Shown here: positions 44,836-58,937 of the stretch, piece after piece
Numbering within the stretch: the stretch's first letter is position 1
Layout of the letters: each line of letters starts with the position of its first letter
Assembly (NCBI GenBank): GCA_949752735.1
Contig: OX457036.1
Coordinates: 88,478,987 to 88,542,986, forward strand
Direction: 5' to 3'
Origin: Lumbricus terrestris
Lineage: Eukaryota; Annelida; Clitellata; Crassiclitellata; Lumbricidae
Length of the DNA: 64,000 nt
Translations under genes and position numbers: made by a program
The notes under the pieces: model-generated
The model's database searches: none
Told to the model about the DNA's origin: nothing
The model's input: the letters and a program-made list of their open reading frames with translations, nothing else

Positions 44836-47699
44836 ACAGCAGCTAACAGGTTCATTGAGTCAAAGTCCAGAGACAAAATGCGAACCCCGATGAATGGTCC
44901 ATTGTGGCTGAAGCGATTTACCTGATACTTCAGCATAGAAGATCATTTCCTGCGGCAACCCCGCAAGGCTGAACTTTGTGTAAGTGTTGTCCTATTCGCC
45001 CTTGAGATTGGCTGACCAGACCTGAACTACGCCGACTAATTATCTCACCAGTCGATTTGCTCAGCTCATAGCCATCTCCGCTAATGGGTGCTGGTCACTG
45101 TGTAATGTAGTCCCCTCCTGTGTTTAGGGATCAAGGTTTCTGGGGGGAGGGGGGGGGCAAACAAGCGAAAGGCATTTTTGTAATTTCCACCTTGTAATGG
45201 CAGCATTTTAAGCTGTCCTCTTACGAAAATTACTCTACTATTTCAGTGCTGATTAGAGTGGGATAAGACTCCAATAAATATACTTAAAGCAATAACAATT
45301 TCCTTTGAATTTTTACATTGCAGTGGTAGCTCTATATGCATCAACATAACGTGTAGTAAAAATATTTGTTTTAACCGGGTAAGTGCGACACAGTGCCATG
45401 GTGTGATGTAAGCTTACTTTGTCAATGCACATTGCTAACATTGGTGTATGATACAATAGTTATAGTAGTCTATGTATTTCAGCAGATATAGTTTTACTCA
45501 ACGATTCGAATACTAATGCGAATGAGTAAATATTAATGACTTGTTTACAATTATTCATTGTGAGAAGAATCACTCTCTCCACCGACCATTTTGGACAAAA
45601 CCATGCAGTGAGCGATTATAATAGGTGAAGTGAGCATGAGAGGGTGTCAAGTGGGCACTACATAAATTGTCTGATATGTTATGCTATTTTCTGTCATACA
45701 GACTATAATTCTTATCGAACCGAGTTTAGTCTATAATATCTATATGCTACCTTGTGGCAATTAGATCTGCTCTTATTGCAAGTGCAACGTTGGCGTCTGT
45801 GCATTTTGTGCAATGACCAAAAGCATCGATCAATCAAAGACACTTCCGAGTCCATTAATTAAAGAGCTGTGCTGAAATAATTATAGGAAAGACATTCTAG
45901 AGTTTCTCTTCATATCGTTCGTCCACAGAAGAATTTCTGTACATCAGAATATGTGTGTCCAATGTACATAGCCTAATACTTTGATTCGAAGAATAACAAA
46001 GCAGTTTGTTTAGCAATTCAGAGACTGAACTTACGACGTTCGTTGAGGGAAATCCCAATAAACACCGTGGGTCGAGTCTCTTAATTGCTAAACGGAGTCT
46101 GTTTTATTTTTGCGATTATGGCGTCTTACAAATCTCCAGAGACTTGTATAATACGTCGTCAGCGCTTTGAACGCTCTTCAACTTTTGCACCGCAATCAGA
46201 AGCCCAATGGAATGCTTAATAAACCATGCTATATCGTGTAGCAAGTCATACTAGAGCTCCATAAACAAAGCACTCACTCAGTCGGATTATATAAAAATAT
46301 ATTTTGCAGACATCATTATACGCGGGTATTCATGCAAACGTACACATAGGTAAGCATACACATGAGACTATGTATGCCTGTATGTCGGTGTACTTGTACG
46401 TGTGCTTCATATACGTATATAGCTGGTGTTCTGGAGCAACTGCCGTTAATAAGAAGCACGGCTTATATATATAGACGTACCATCTGGTCTATGTCGGTCA
46501 GATAAAGTGAATGGTCGGTCCGTTTTGTACCACCTTGTTATCGCACCTTTTCTTGGCATGGTTTTATCGAGGTTATTCCGTTTATCGTGAGCTGCTTGCA
46601 TAGGGTTAACGTGCTTTCAGAACTTCAGAAGCACGGGAAAGTTAAGCGCTTCAATTTATGGAGAAAATACTGCGTAGCTCGCAACAGTGCCAGACCCAAG
46701 TCTGGAGACAAGAGGAGGGGCGATGTTGATCATCTCTATATTAAGCCTATCACATGGTGTCGTTGGACAGTGGCTAAACGATGAAAAGTTGCATGCAGTT
46801 CAGTTTGAAGCCAATGTAAGCTTATAGGAATGGAAGGATTGTCTAACCGGTGGATATATATATCTTTGAAATGTAGGCCTGTATAGATGAGGTTGTTGAG
46901 GTACAGTGTTGAGTAGATGGAGTTCATTTAATCTAAATTCAATAGTCCAACATAATTATAGATAGCTGATTGAGTTGAATTCACATAAAGAGCATATAGA
47001 CTGTGTAGTTGTATTCGCAAACATTTTGTGCAGCGTCTTTTCCATAGACATAGCCTACACAAACGGCGCTGCGAACGTTGAATAGGCCTATATAGAAGGA
47101 AAACGTAAATAATAACTTCCACTTTGAACACTTCAGGCCACATTGAGCAATAGCTGAATGAGTTTGGTTCGTTTCTATGTGTATAATAATTGCAAGGAGG
47201 GATTTCCAAATGGGTCGAGCGTAACTTGAGCTTTGAACACGTTGAAAAGCGCCATGGAGTAAAGCAATTTGCGAATTTCTGAATTGATACAGGAATACGT
47301 TAGGACTAATATCGGAAATGTGCAGATGTCGACATGGAACAACATGACTAATCTACATTATCAACACCGCTTTGAATTGCGTGCAGTCTTTAAAAGAACC
47401 AATAGGCCTAATGATAGCCATCATACATGCATGTAATTGAAGTAGGCTGTAGGCTATCTATCATATTATTTGGAATTTTGGGTGTAGCTGTGGTTGCGTT
47501 TCGAGGTCAGGGGTCGATGTTCCCTATTAGCAAAACTAATTGTATGTGGTTTATGGTTTGATGCTCCACAACAAAATAGCAAAGACTCGATGATTTATTA
47601 TCTTGATGGGCGCAATGAGGGTGGAGGCGGTGGCGTTTGCAGTCATGTTTGGAGTTATGGGTGTGTGCGCAGTGGTTGATGGGACACTGGTGTTAGCGA
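44836..47699. other. Intergenic, no gene recognised
   Basis: AT-rich. Holds a G-run (45140-45155), a short copy of the dispersed repeat (46684-46730) and LINE-tail-like scraps (about 45640-45670). No exon supported. Confidence 0.4.
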
Positions 47700-47962
47700 T
47701 GGTTATGATTACGATGTTGTTGTTGTTGTTGATGGTGGTGGTGATGGTGGTGGTGATGATTATGATGATGGTGGTGATGGCGGTGGTGGTGGTGGTGGTG
47801 GTGATGATAATGATGATGATGACGATTATTATTCTTTTTTCTTTTTTTCTTTTTTTGCCCTGAGGTACTTCGTTCCCTCAGGGACTTATAAAATATAAAA
47901 GCAATGTGCCTGGAAAGGTTAAACCTCATCCACTTCGGGCGTAGGCCTTATTGTTGTTGTTG

Positions 47963-48018
<56 letters not shown>

Positions 48019-48020
48019 AA
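47700..48020. repeat. Trinucleotide tracts (GTT/GGT/GAT)n and (TTA)n
   Basis: GTT/GGT/GAT tract at 47715-47830 and (TTA)n at 47955-48017, separated by a TTTTTCTTTT stretch and a LINE-like word. Confidence 0.9.
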
Positions 48021-48159
48021 GGGAAGGAATGAGACAATGCTCTTTTGCTCGGCAAAAGAAAGAGATAAAGGGAACGCTATATCAGTGATACGACAAAACA
48101 AATGGAAATAGCAAAGTGCAATCAAGAGGGGTAGGAAAAGGTGATTGCACAAGCATCAA

Positions 48160-48245
48160 GACAGGACAGACAGACAGACAGACAGACAGACATATAGATA
48201 GACATATAGACAGACAAACAGACAGACAGAAAGACAGGCAGAGAA
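48160..48245. repeat. (GACA)n microsatellite
   Basis: GACA units with GATA interruptions. Confidence 0.85.
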
Positions 48246-50229
48246 TAAAGAGAATGTGTTCAGGTAGACAGGTAGAGAGATAAAGGAGGAGGCATAGGCC
48301 AGCCTATAGAGCCATATATTTCGGTCGTCACATTATATAGCTCAGCTGTATTCCAAGCTATCTCTCCACCGGCGCCTTTGAAGTTGTGAGCGATGCAGCA
48401 AACGTGGCTGGAATGGCTGAGACTGATGGATGGAGGGAGGGAGGGAGGGCGAGAGGGCGGCCTGGCCCCGGCTGGCAGCCTCCTACCTCTAGTGAGGGAG
48501 ATGCCGCAGGTCCCTCGCCTAATTGATGGCCAACAATACTTCATTAGACCAAATGAAAGTAGTTCTACGGCGCCCACTTCGTCGACTGCGCGGTCAGGTA
48601 TACTAGCGAGTAAGGGTCTGAAATGGAACGGATTGAGGGGGTGGATGAGGGGCAAGGGTGTAAGGAGGATAATGAGTTAAGAACTTAAAAGGAAGTGGGA
48701 AGGTAAGAAAGAGTCGGGACGCGGAAGAAATAAACATTTAAAGGAAACACTTAAGAGAATGGTGAATTTAGGCTGCGTAAGAGATTCAGTTAATGGACGT
48801 GAAACGAAAATACCCTGAGTAGCACTTCCCGACTGTCGGACTCAACCAAAAATTCACTTTAGCACCGTTTAGGACTACCAGTACGTAAGGAGTGCTTTAA
48901 CGAGGTACTTGAAAGTTCAATGTTAAACGTGTACGGTGAATACGTTTTTGTAAGTGTCTGTAGATAAGTGACGAACACACAATAAACATAGCCTTCTGAT
49001 TCTCGCTCTGCGTATCTTACTGTCAATTTGTGGGCCTTCCTAACCACGTGCCTTTAAACATGCCTCTAAACATATGCAAAAATATTTAAATGTTTACCAT
49101 ATGTCAAACTAATTGCTGTCGACCTCAACGGTCTTAGTCGCCATAAAAATCCTTATACTCAGGATCAACACCTTTGAGTTTAGTTTAGTGTGATAGAAGT
49201 TGTTTGATAATAAAGCCAGTGATTCTCTTCTCAGGGAATGTCTCGCAAAGGCAGACACTGTTGAAGTGAGAGTTGATTCTTATGTTGGCTGGCATCTATG
49301 CAACTAAGTTGAAATTGTTATGGAAAATTGAAATGATATTCCTGTCATCTGGAACAGACTACATAGCTTGGAACAGTAGAAAAAACTCAAGACCAACACA
49401 ATTTCAATCAAGAAACCTCAAGTTGTCCCAGAACATAATATTTCGCCACAGCATGTGATATTGATATGCTCGCCTGAGTTTGATGAATGAAGATCTTCAT
49501 GCTAAGGATATAGGGTATAAATATATTTTAGATACAGACAGGATTAATCGATTTTACCTTGAATCAAAACGCGATAAATATTAGCATCAACAAAATCTTA
49601 GATATCCAAGAGAGAAATCGGAAACCACTTCTCCCGAGCTCTGTCTATGTTATTTTCAATAAACATGACATTGTATAATGCATATACATGCCAAACACAA
49701 GGTCATACACAGACATAGTCTACACACATAAACACATAGTCTACTATGTTCTACATCACATTCGCAGCCAACACACGTAGCCTACTGAAACTACAGGCCT
49801 CTAAGCATTATTCTATGTGAAGAGATGAAGGTTATACCACATAAAAAATGATATGGTGCACACAGTTTACTGCCGACAGCGCTGCATGGCAAGTGGCTAA
49901 TCTCTATGCGGCGCAGAATACACTGTCATATCCGATTAATAATGTTTTTTATGCGCGATATCCGCATTAGTCAAATTGCTGCCTGAGGTGCTGATCTGTG
50001 AATAGCGTTGTACTGCTACAAAAGCAGACTTTATGCTGTGCGTGTGTACACTGTTCTTTGCGGAAGGAAACACTACAATAACTCTTTTACGTGTGCAGCC
50101 AACACAACGAATGCCAAACAATGAGTGGATTAATGTACAACCAAACAATGAGTGGATTGATGTTCCTATTACATCCTCTATGCGTATGGCATCCCGTTGG
50201 CTAGTGCGCATGTCTTGTAAGACTGAAAT
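48246..50229. other. Intergenic, no gene recognised
   Basis: A short GC-rich stretch at 48360-48660 includes (GGGA)n. The rest is AT-rich. No motif recognised. Confidence 0.4.
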
Positions 50230-50335
50230 TGCAGAACTCCGCCACTGGTTGCACTCTGCCAGTGCCAGTCCCAAGTCTAGATAAAGGAGGAGGGCGTCGC
50301 TAATGGTCTTTGTTACCACACAGTGACGTTAAACT
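50230..50335. repeat. Dispersed repeat, second copy
   Basis: Matches 5935-6050 from AACTCCGCCACTGGTTG onward. Confidence 0.6.
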
Positions 50336-50477
50336 GCAAATACCACCACCACGGATTCGGACCTCATCTGAAATTGTCACGTGTTTGGAGACCTTCACTC
50401 ACAATAATATTGTTCAGTGTCAGCGTCTGTTCTTTGGTCGTAGACAGTTGTGCTTAATAAATGCGTAGTAATATACA

Positions 50478-50554
<77 letters not shown>

Positions 50555-50660
50555 GACTACTACTACTACTACTAGTACTATTACTACTACCACTACTACT
50601 ACTACTACTACTACCACTATTACTACCATAACTACTACTACTACTAGTAGTTCTAATAAA
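50478..50660. repeat. (CTA)n trinucleotide array
   Basis: Long ACT/CTA array with few interruptions; an (AAT)n-rich stretch follows at 50775-50930. Confidence 0.95.
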
Positions 50661-51540
50661 AATACTAATAATGAAAATAATAATAATAATTTAGCCATCC
50701 CAGACTGCATTTTTACGCATCCGGATATTTTTTGAAATCTTGATGAATCTAAGATACCTCGGGTAAAAATACTGATGATGATAATAATAATAATATAAAA
50801 ATGATTTGAAATGAAAATGATTTGAAATGATTTGAAAATAAAAAAATAAGAATTATAATAATAATAATGATGATGATAATAATAATTAATAATAATAATA
50901 TTAATAATAATAATAGTTATAGTAATGATAGCAACACCGAGTCACTTCAGTGTATAGGCTACAAGACTAGGGAGGCAGCCAATGGCGACTGGCGTGAGAC
51001 CAGCCACCTGTTCCAACGCATCTCAGTAGATATCCTAATTGCAGACTGCATCGGTTTTTATTCAGCTCTTAGTGAAACCGAGCGATCCAGAATTTAATAA
51101 CAGCTGTGCATAATGTTGAAACGATGAAGTTGTTCAGTCTACATATGAATTTTGTAACTTCATGAACAAATAAACTTGCTATGATAGTTATTATTAGCAT
51201 AAGTAATTAACAATGCCAGTAATATTAATAATAATTTTGGCCACAGTTATCGCCATTTGCACTGGAGTCTCTCATGTTGACCTTTAACAGCTTTAACCAT
51301 AAGCGAATATAAGCACACGAACGAAATAGATCTAAAAGAGACGGTTGGCTACTTTCGACAGCAAACCAACATATGTTGAAGTGATCAGACTTGCAATGGC
51401 TGCCGTCTTCGTTATAGGTGCGTTTCAGGTTCACTCGAAAGGTCTTAGGACTGTTGGCGGTGTTATTCGGGTGCAGTCTTCTCCTTCGCTATTCTATAAT
51501 AGACAGATGCTGAAGTTATAACCAAAACAACTGCAACCGT
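50660..51540. other. (AAT)n-rich spacer, no gene recognised
   Basis: AAT/ATG-rich low-complexity sequence to 50930, then unremarkable AT-rich DNA. Confidence 0.4.
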
Positions 51541-51544
51541 ATAG

Positions 51545-51700
51545 TGTTGGACGGGGTCGATTGACCAAAGTGCTTGTGTTGTAACGCGAAAAGTGTTTCG
51601 GATTCGATCCTGAAGCCATGGAACGGTTGCTGTGCGCAGTGAGTAGAGATATTGAGCAAGTTACTCATTCACAATTGCTCATGGTTATCAATTGATTGAT
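51545..51700 (+). repeat. SINE relative of 35190-35425 (partial)
   Basis: Shares the order of a GGATTCGATCC B-box-like word followed by TTGAGCAAGTTACTCATTCA and CACAATTGCTCATGG, matching the SINE body GGCAGGTCCTTCACTCGCAA. 3' end degraded. Confidence 0.45.
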
Positions 51701-53230
51701 GCCTTGCTACTATACGACTGTGGTCTTCAATAATTGCAGCAAAAATTAATAACAATTATTGTTATAATAATAATGATAAATCAATGATAATTAATATTTG
51801 CTCCTATAATAGCAGCATTGGAAAACAAATAAACCAATCATAAGCTTAATAATAATAATGATAATAGCAATTATAATAGAACAAGCTATAGCCAACCAGG
51901 CATAGTATTAATCTTTAAATCTCTGAGGAATGAAGTACTTCAGGATTCCGTAGGATTTAGCAACGTGGTATTTTAAACAAACGAGGGAAATGTTGTTTAC
52001 GTGCAGTTCACGTAAGGGAATTTCCGTTTGCTTTTCTTAAGCAACATCTAGTGCTCAGGTCTAAATTACAATTATGTTGAATATAATTTTGACTGTTCAT
52101 TGCAGCAGTAGTTTCTGCTCATACCAGAGCGTGCCTTATTACTTTATGAATGATTAGGTCGTGGCTTTTATCTGAACATTCGAGATAGGGTCACTGTAGT
52201 CAGAAGGAGTTTTTATTGATAAACCTAAGCATGCCGCATTCGTGTTGACGTTCTTCAGCTGCACCTCAATCCACAGAGCAACCCCTCGGGGTAAACAATG
52301 TCTTGTCAAGTGCACTTTCTCCTCGCAGTGACGAACTCAGAGATCGCATTCCAATGTTGCATTGTTGATAAACAACAGAAGGAGGACGACAAACGTTGCT
52401 TGGACCAGACGCCGTCTTCTGTGTACATGATATTGTAGAGAAAGACAGTCGATGCATCTGCTTGAGTGTTGTTGGGCATTTGAAAGTCGACCTGGAGTCG
52501 AGATAGTGCGCCATATAGTAAAACGAAAACCTTTATTAAGCGATTAACCAGGTGTCAAAGGCGATTTTCTTTTTGCTCCCTGATTGAAGACTCATAGCAG
52601 TTTGTTTATTTCTAAAGCAATGGTCAGTAAAGCTTGACGTGCTAAAAGCATCTTAAAGTCAGCCTTGGAGATGACAGGTAAAAGAAAGTTGCATTAGTGA
52701 ACATGACCGGCAAAAAGAAACCAGCAGTGATACAGACATATCTATACAGACATTGTGAACATGTTCAAGATGCGGACAAAATAAATTCAACAAAATTGTG
52801 TACCGTATACAGTGATCAATAAAACATATTGATTGATTGAATGATTGATTGATCGATTGATTGGGAGACTGTATCAATCGGTGTTCGCTTCAAGTGATAT
52901 CTTAATAAGCAATTATTATACTTTTGCAGAAGCTAAGTTGAATTCAGATAGGTAAAAGAATACATATAGCCTACCAGTCTCTGGCCTGCGAAGCAAAATG
53001 AAAGAGCTGAGTTGGACCTGCGTTGCATCAAAAGCACCAATAGAAGTATTTAGCAAAGACGTGGACCAGCAAGCGAGTCTTCTAAGAGAAGAAGTGAAGG
53101 ATATTTATATTAGTAAACGTTTGCCAGGAAGAGTTGAAAGCGAGAGGTGTGGTCAGTGGCATGAGTTGAAGACCGGACAGCTTGACTTCTGACCCGCGGC
53201 AACTGAACATAAACCAAACGCCTGGTGATC
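51701..53230. other. Intergenic, no gene recognised
   Basis: AT-rich DNA with a TTGA-repeat tract at 52825-52865. A minus-strand open stretch at 52266-52514 has no recognisable motif. Confidence 0.4.
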
Positions 53231-53279
53231 CCATTTCTCAGTGAACTCTGCTTGCACAGCAGAGTTCACTGAGAAATGG
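53231..53279. other. Perfect hairpin, 22-bp arms, 5-base loop
   Basis: CCATTTCTCAGTGAACTCTG plus CT (53231-53252), loop TGCAC, then the exact complement (53258-53279). No flanking repeat or tail seen. Confidence 0.9.
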
Positions 53280-53544
53280 ATTTGTGACGATGACGACCAA
53301 CAGAAGTGTTTGTTATTCATTCCAAGCTATGAACAAATGGACAGTTAATCGGGTCTGGTGTAAAAAATTGCCTGGGGCAGAATCTGGTCTAGATCATTTG
53401 CTCTCGCATAGGCCTACACAAAACTCATTCAAGTCCATTATTGTTCTATGTACAATGTTCATTGCACAGACCTGCGACAACACCCTGGGGAAAATGATAT
53501 TAATAAAAATCATTATGAATAATGGAAACTGGTGAACATTTAAT

Positions 53545-53785
<241 letters not shown>

Positions 53786-53789
53786 GGGG

Positions 53790-55129
53790 CAGCCTGAAGT
53801 ATATCTTCATTTATTATTCTCAATGTCGTCACTGAAAGCTAACTGTATCAACCCTCTTACTTTATACTCATGGAATCGTCTTTGACCTCACTAACTCGCA
53901 GTTGACCAAACGATTCTAAAGGCAGTTCAGCAGACAGTGTAATAGTAATACCATGACCGGTTATTCAGCCTCAACCCCTGTGGTTCGCCAGCCAAATCTG
54001 TCTAAATCTATGCACACAATAATAATTGCAAAACAATGTAAATACATTCGCATAATACGCGATGTTATAATAGGTGCCCAGGCTCTCTGTCTGTCTGTCT
54101 GTCTGTCTGCCTGTCACTCTGTCCATCTCTATGTCTCTTTCTATATATTTGACCTAATTTTATATATGCGTGTAATAGCCGTGTATAGGCTACTGTATAC
54201 ATGTGCGTTTGTCTGTGTGTAGAGCACCCATCGATAAAATAACGGCGTGAGTCACACGATCTGGTTAATATACCGTGATCTCTCTATTTCTCTGTCTGTC
54301 TCTCTGTCTCTCTAACTGTTAAGCAGTTTAGTTTAGCTAACCTCAACTCACCGTTACTCCCCTAATAACCCTCTTGAGCCGAGACATCCAGTCATCTACG
54401 TAGGCCTATTACTACATGTAGCCAATAATAACTGTCCTGCAGTATGAATGGTATTAAACATGATGTATATCTGCCTATATTTCATATTTGCCTTTTCTGG
54501 TCCGTTCATTATAAAGTCTTCTTCTCGTTCCCCGTTTCTTTTAAGTTATATCATATCGCCTTTCACTTTCGCTGCTATGCAGACGGATGTCTGACTCAGT
54601 CGGCGTCGATGCAAGTGATTTTTTGACGAACGGTGTTACAGCAGGCCACACTAAAATAGTCTTCGGCGATATCAAGTTTTATAGATGTTGGATCGTGGTG
54701 ATGGTTCTGCGCTGTTTTAACCATTTGCTTCTCTAGTTTGCAACTCCTGTGCTTATTATACTCATCATTGACTTCATAAGATACACTTTGTTAGGTGAGT
54801 TATATGCTAGGTATAGCCTACACCATGCATGCCGGGGCGTCATGCGAGCTGCTTAAATGACGCAATGCCTCTTGTATATAGCCTAATGCATCCATATTAT
54901 ATTACAGCTCTTGGTGGTTGGAATGAAGGTATACTACCTGGATTGAAAGAAGATTCTGGCAATGGATGAACCACGCAGAATATTCGTTTGTTTATTTACC
55001 ATAGCAACGAGATCTGACTTAGAAATAGGGATGTTTATTTGGATGTGAGTCCAACTACAAAGTGCTATAGCTTTTAAACGCAATACACTGACGTCTTCAT
55101 GCATAGAAAAGCGTAATGGATCGACAGAA
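53790..55129. other. Intergenic, no gene recognised
   Basis: Contains (TGTC)n at 54085-54120 and CT-rich words near 54280-54310. No exon supported. Confidence 0.4.
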
Positions 55130-55903
55130 TCTATATTATAAGGCAGAAATTCCATATGTTTGTTTGTTTGTACGCTTTTGACAGAATTGACTCTCCCCTG
55201 CAGAATAGGCTCGGAAATGAAACAGCGTCGGTTTAAAACAATTCTTGAAATCGATTATTACCCAAATTATAAGGTCATCGCAACTATTTTCAGGTTTTAA
55301 TTCAGTTCAAAACAAAAGTTATTAGCGTTTTAAGACAGATTTCATCAGTAATTCATCACACTAGCGCGTAAGTCAAGAGTCTACACCGCATGACGTCATA
55401 CCCGCCCAGTAATAATTTGTGTAGCGCCCCGTAGGGGTGGGTCAAGTTTGGCTTTTTGGGGAAGCGAGGTGGGGGTGGAGGGTTGGCGAAAACCTAAAAT
55501 TTAGCAGTCAACGATGGACACCAGAGTGGAGTAGTGTTTAAAACCCTAAATTTCACTTTAGAACTCGAGTTATTAGCGTTTTAAGACAGATTTAATCGCT
55601 AACGCTTTGGTAAGCAGTATCGAGCTTTAGTAAAGGAGTCTACAGCCCGAATGACGTCATACAAGCCAAGTAATAATTTCCTTAGCGCCCCTGCGGGGCG
55701 CTAAGGAAATTATTACTTGGCTTGTATGTATAAATTATTACCAAACGTAACCCGCAGGGGCGGGTTACGTTTGGCTTTTTGAGGAAGCGGGGTGGGCTAG
55801 AGGGTTGGCGAAAACCTTAAATTTAGCGGTCAACGTTGGGTACCACAGTGGAGTAGTGTTTAAAACCATAAATTTCCCGGGCAACGCCGGGTTACACATC
55901 TAG
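55130..55903 (+). mobile_element. Non-autonomous Helitron, 774 bp, with internal palindromes
   Basis: Starts TCTATATTATAA after an A (55129) and ends CTAG before a T (55904), the A^T insertion rule of Helitrons. A TTTGTTTGTTTGT motif follows the 5' end. Just before the 3' end is a CCCGG-GCAACG-CCGGG stem-loop (55876-55891), then 8 bases and CTAG. Inside is a tandem duplication (starting about 55316 and 55568, unit about 250 bp). The second copy has gained two perfect hairpins: 34-bp arms at 55658-55691/55695-55728 and 15-bp arms at 55741-55755/55760-55774. No Rep/helicase coding. Confidence 0.85.
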
Positions 55904-57097
55904 TAAATTTATAATTATACGTGAAATAGGCCTATACAATTAATCTTCATTATTAATTATGCCATTAATATTATTATAATTGTCTGGTGATAAAAGACTA
56001 CTCCATCGTTCACAGCTTTATTAATAGGACCCAGGATTTAGAGGCCAATGCAGGAAAAACGGATTATATATTTGTAAAAAGTCGATTAAATTTTGTTATT
56101 TTACTACATGCAGCCATGGTGAGAATTGTCGGGATTGTGGGTGGGTCAGCCCCCAGTTTTTCTTAAGACGGCATACTGCATGCAGCCAGTACCATTCCCA
56201 CCCAAAAGGACAGTTACTGTAGCAGCCATAAATGAAGAGGTCGCGATATTAGTTACCGTGATATCTGAAATTTTAAAAAACGACCATGAGATGAGCACAA
56301 TAGGCTAATTATAGCAAAGCAGTAGACCTATTGGCCTAATTTTGAATAATTACCATTATTTCTAAAGTAGGATTGTGCCGAATAGGTGATAATCACTCTT
56401 CAGCCGAATACTAATTTTTCCACCAACTATTTGGTCGAATACGAAACGAGTAGTCCACCAAATAGGTCTACCGACAGCATTCCAAATTTAAACTGTAAGC
56501 CAACGCTTCTGTTCAGTAAATTATTTACTACATGAACTAAAAGTAAACAGTTAACTGCATGTAATTTTTGCATCCTTCTGCCAGTCTGTGTATACTCGCT
56601 GCATTAGCCGCATACGCATTTGGTGCCAGAAACAGATTTCGCGTGATCAATATTCGTATTCGATTCGATCGCTGCTATAACGGCCGAATACCGAATAGCT
56701 ATTTAGCCCGCTATTCGGCCTTGAAGCAAATGCTGAACGAATGCTGGGTAGAGCCCTGATTCAAAGACAAGGGTCAAGTGCGTGAAGTTTTTGCATGCAT
56801 CAGTTCTGCTTTCATCTGACTGGTTTGTTAGTTCTTTGCCTGGAAGAAAAAAGCACGCGATATGAAGCTGTTATTATTGCAATAATTGTATACGTTCGTC
56901 CACTTCTAGGATGCATACAAAGTGTCTTCTTATTGAAGCGCAAATGCTAATGCGCCGACTCCGCCGAGGTAAGCTTACATGTAAGAAGTTCATTTTACGC
57001 TGCTTTTGAAACCAGATATGCTTTTGACTTTCTGGATATAGGTGCAGGAAGATTGTTCCAGGCACGTGGAGCAGCGACCAGATAATAGGGCCTATAA
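55904..57097. other. Intergenic, no gene recognised
   Basis: Several ATTCGGC/GCCGAAT words at 56380-56760 and an end-like GAGCCCTG at 56751-56758 hint at a decayed hAT element, but no left end or duplication was found. Confidence 0.35.
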
Positions 57098-57293
57098 GCC
57101 TGGGGCTTTTTTAAAGTGCAGTTATACACAAAATGTGCAGTTCTAAACGGATTTTGGCAGTTGTAGAAGCACTTATGCACACTTAAAACTAGCAAAAGGT
57201 CATTGTCCTCCGATTTGAAGTAATTTGCCATGGAGGTTTGGAAAGAAAGAAGGGGCTGTGCAGTTCTAAAAATTCCTTTAAAACAGGCCTGAT
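57098..57293. mobile_element. Short inverted-repeat element related to 20185-20250
   Basis: Ends CCTGGGGCTTTTTTAAAG and, as right-end complement, AGGCCTGTTTTAAAGGAATT. The right arm (TTTAGAACTGCACAGCCCCT ...) matches the sequence at 20186-20240 and 26300-26355. No clear target duplication. Confidence 0.45.
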
Positions 57294-57500
57294 CACCAGT
57301 TTTCGTTTCAGTATAGCCTACGGACACGAATACATCAGCGAACATTGATGAATGCAGCGGCGACTTATTGGGATCATCGTCATTGTCCGGGAACCCACTT
57401 TATGATAAAGTTGTGATTTTGTCCTGACCTGCACATCAGTTGTACAGTATTGAGACTTGTCAGTTTGTCTGCCAGATCATGTGTAAGTCTCATATTAGTT

Positions 57501-57700
57501 NNNNNNNNNNNNNNNNNNNNNNNNNNNNNNNNNNNNNNNNNNNNNNNNNNNNNNNNNNNNNNNNNNNNNNNNNNNNNNNNNNNNNNNNNNNNNNNNNNNN
57601 NNNNNNNNNNNNNNNNNNNNNNNNNNNNNNNNNNNNNNNNNNNNNNNNNNNNNNNNNNNNNNNNNNNNNNNNNNNNNNNNNNNNNNNNNNNNNNNNNNNN
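57501..57700. other. Assembly gap (200 N)
   Basis: Exactly 200 undetermined bases. Open frames across it are meaningless. Confidence 1.
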
Positions 57701-58084
57701 TTTGGAATCTGGATGGACCACCAACAGAACAGATAAACGATAGTTGGATGGACGGATGCGTGGATAGGAGATCTTCCTCCTCCCGTGAGACTGCAGGTAG
57801 AGAAGGGAAGATGGACCACAGCTGCAGCAGCATCAATCACACCATCGCCGCCACCGCCAGCATCAGCCTCCTATCAAGCACACCTAGACTATAATAGCAA
57901 GCAAGGATATCGCAAACCGCGAAGCAGTATAATAGTATATCCTCTACACGTGTGTATATATTATTGCAACACATAAGCTATGGCTAAGAAAATAAAGTCG
58001 CTAATGATCATTAACTATAGACGCAATTCTATAAGCATACACACATTAAGACTTTATGTTCTTTTAATTCATCAGCGACAGCAC

Positions 58085-58165
58085 GAGATGTGGTACAGTT
58101 GCTAGCATGCTGAACTCACAATCGAGACCCCTGGGATTCAAACCACACGATTAAGGAAATTGGGA
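58085..58165 (+). repeat. tRNA-like SINE head candidate
   Basis: GATGTGGTACAGTTGCTAGC followed about 45 bases later by CTGGGATTCAAACCACAC, the order of A and B boxes of a tRNA promoter. No body or tail recognised. Confidence 0.35.
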
Positions 58166-58239
58166 TCAAGATTTCTGATATTCTCGCGACACCTAACCAA
58201 CGCAGCTCAAATGAATACACTGACCGTACACTATCAGTG

Positions 58240-58451
<212 letters not shown>

Positions 58452-58784
58452 CACTTTTGGACAGAGGCTGTCTCAAAATTTTTGAGGTGCGAAAATACAA
58501 TATGAAGTCGCTGAGATGAGAACATTATAGTCCCTTGCGTCATTGCTCTGGGACAGTCACGTGCATGAAGTGTTAGCGATTTCATTTATTTAGCATCGGC
58601 AGATGAGGATATCAACCTGGCAGTTTAACGGCTGAATAGCCTGCTTATGTGCGAGGCAAAGAAATTCATGGACAAATATTATTTCGTGCTTATAATGTTT
58701 GTCTCGTTAATTTTGCTTAGGAGACTTCATTAGCTATTGATGCTGCAACTATTACTGCTATTGTTGTTATTGTTTTTATTGTTG

Positions 58785-58905
58785 TTATTCTCTCTCACTC
58801 CCTCTCTCTCCTCTGTCTCTCTGTCTCTCTCTGTCTGTCTCTGTTTGCCTCTCTCGCTCGCTCGCTCGCTCTGTCTCTATGTCTCTCTCTCTGTCTCTCA
58901 ATCTG

Positions 58906-58937
<32 letters not shown>

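Noticed and set aside
52266..52514. Minus-strand 82-codon open frame, with an acceptor-like CTCCAG inside
   Set aside because: No recognisable domain, no partner exons, and no downstream donor that I can defend.
56380..56758. Possible hAT element with ATTCGGC repeats
   Set aside because: Only a right-end-like GAGCCCTG is visible; left end and target duplication missing.
57380..57840. Open frames spanning the N gap
   Set aside because: They consist mostly of undetermined bases.
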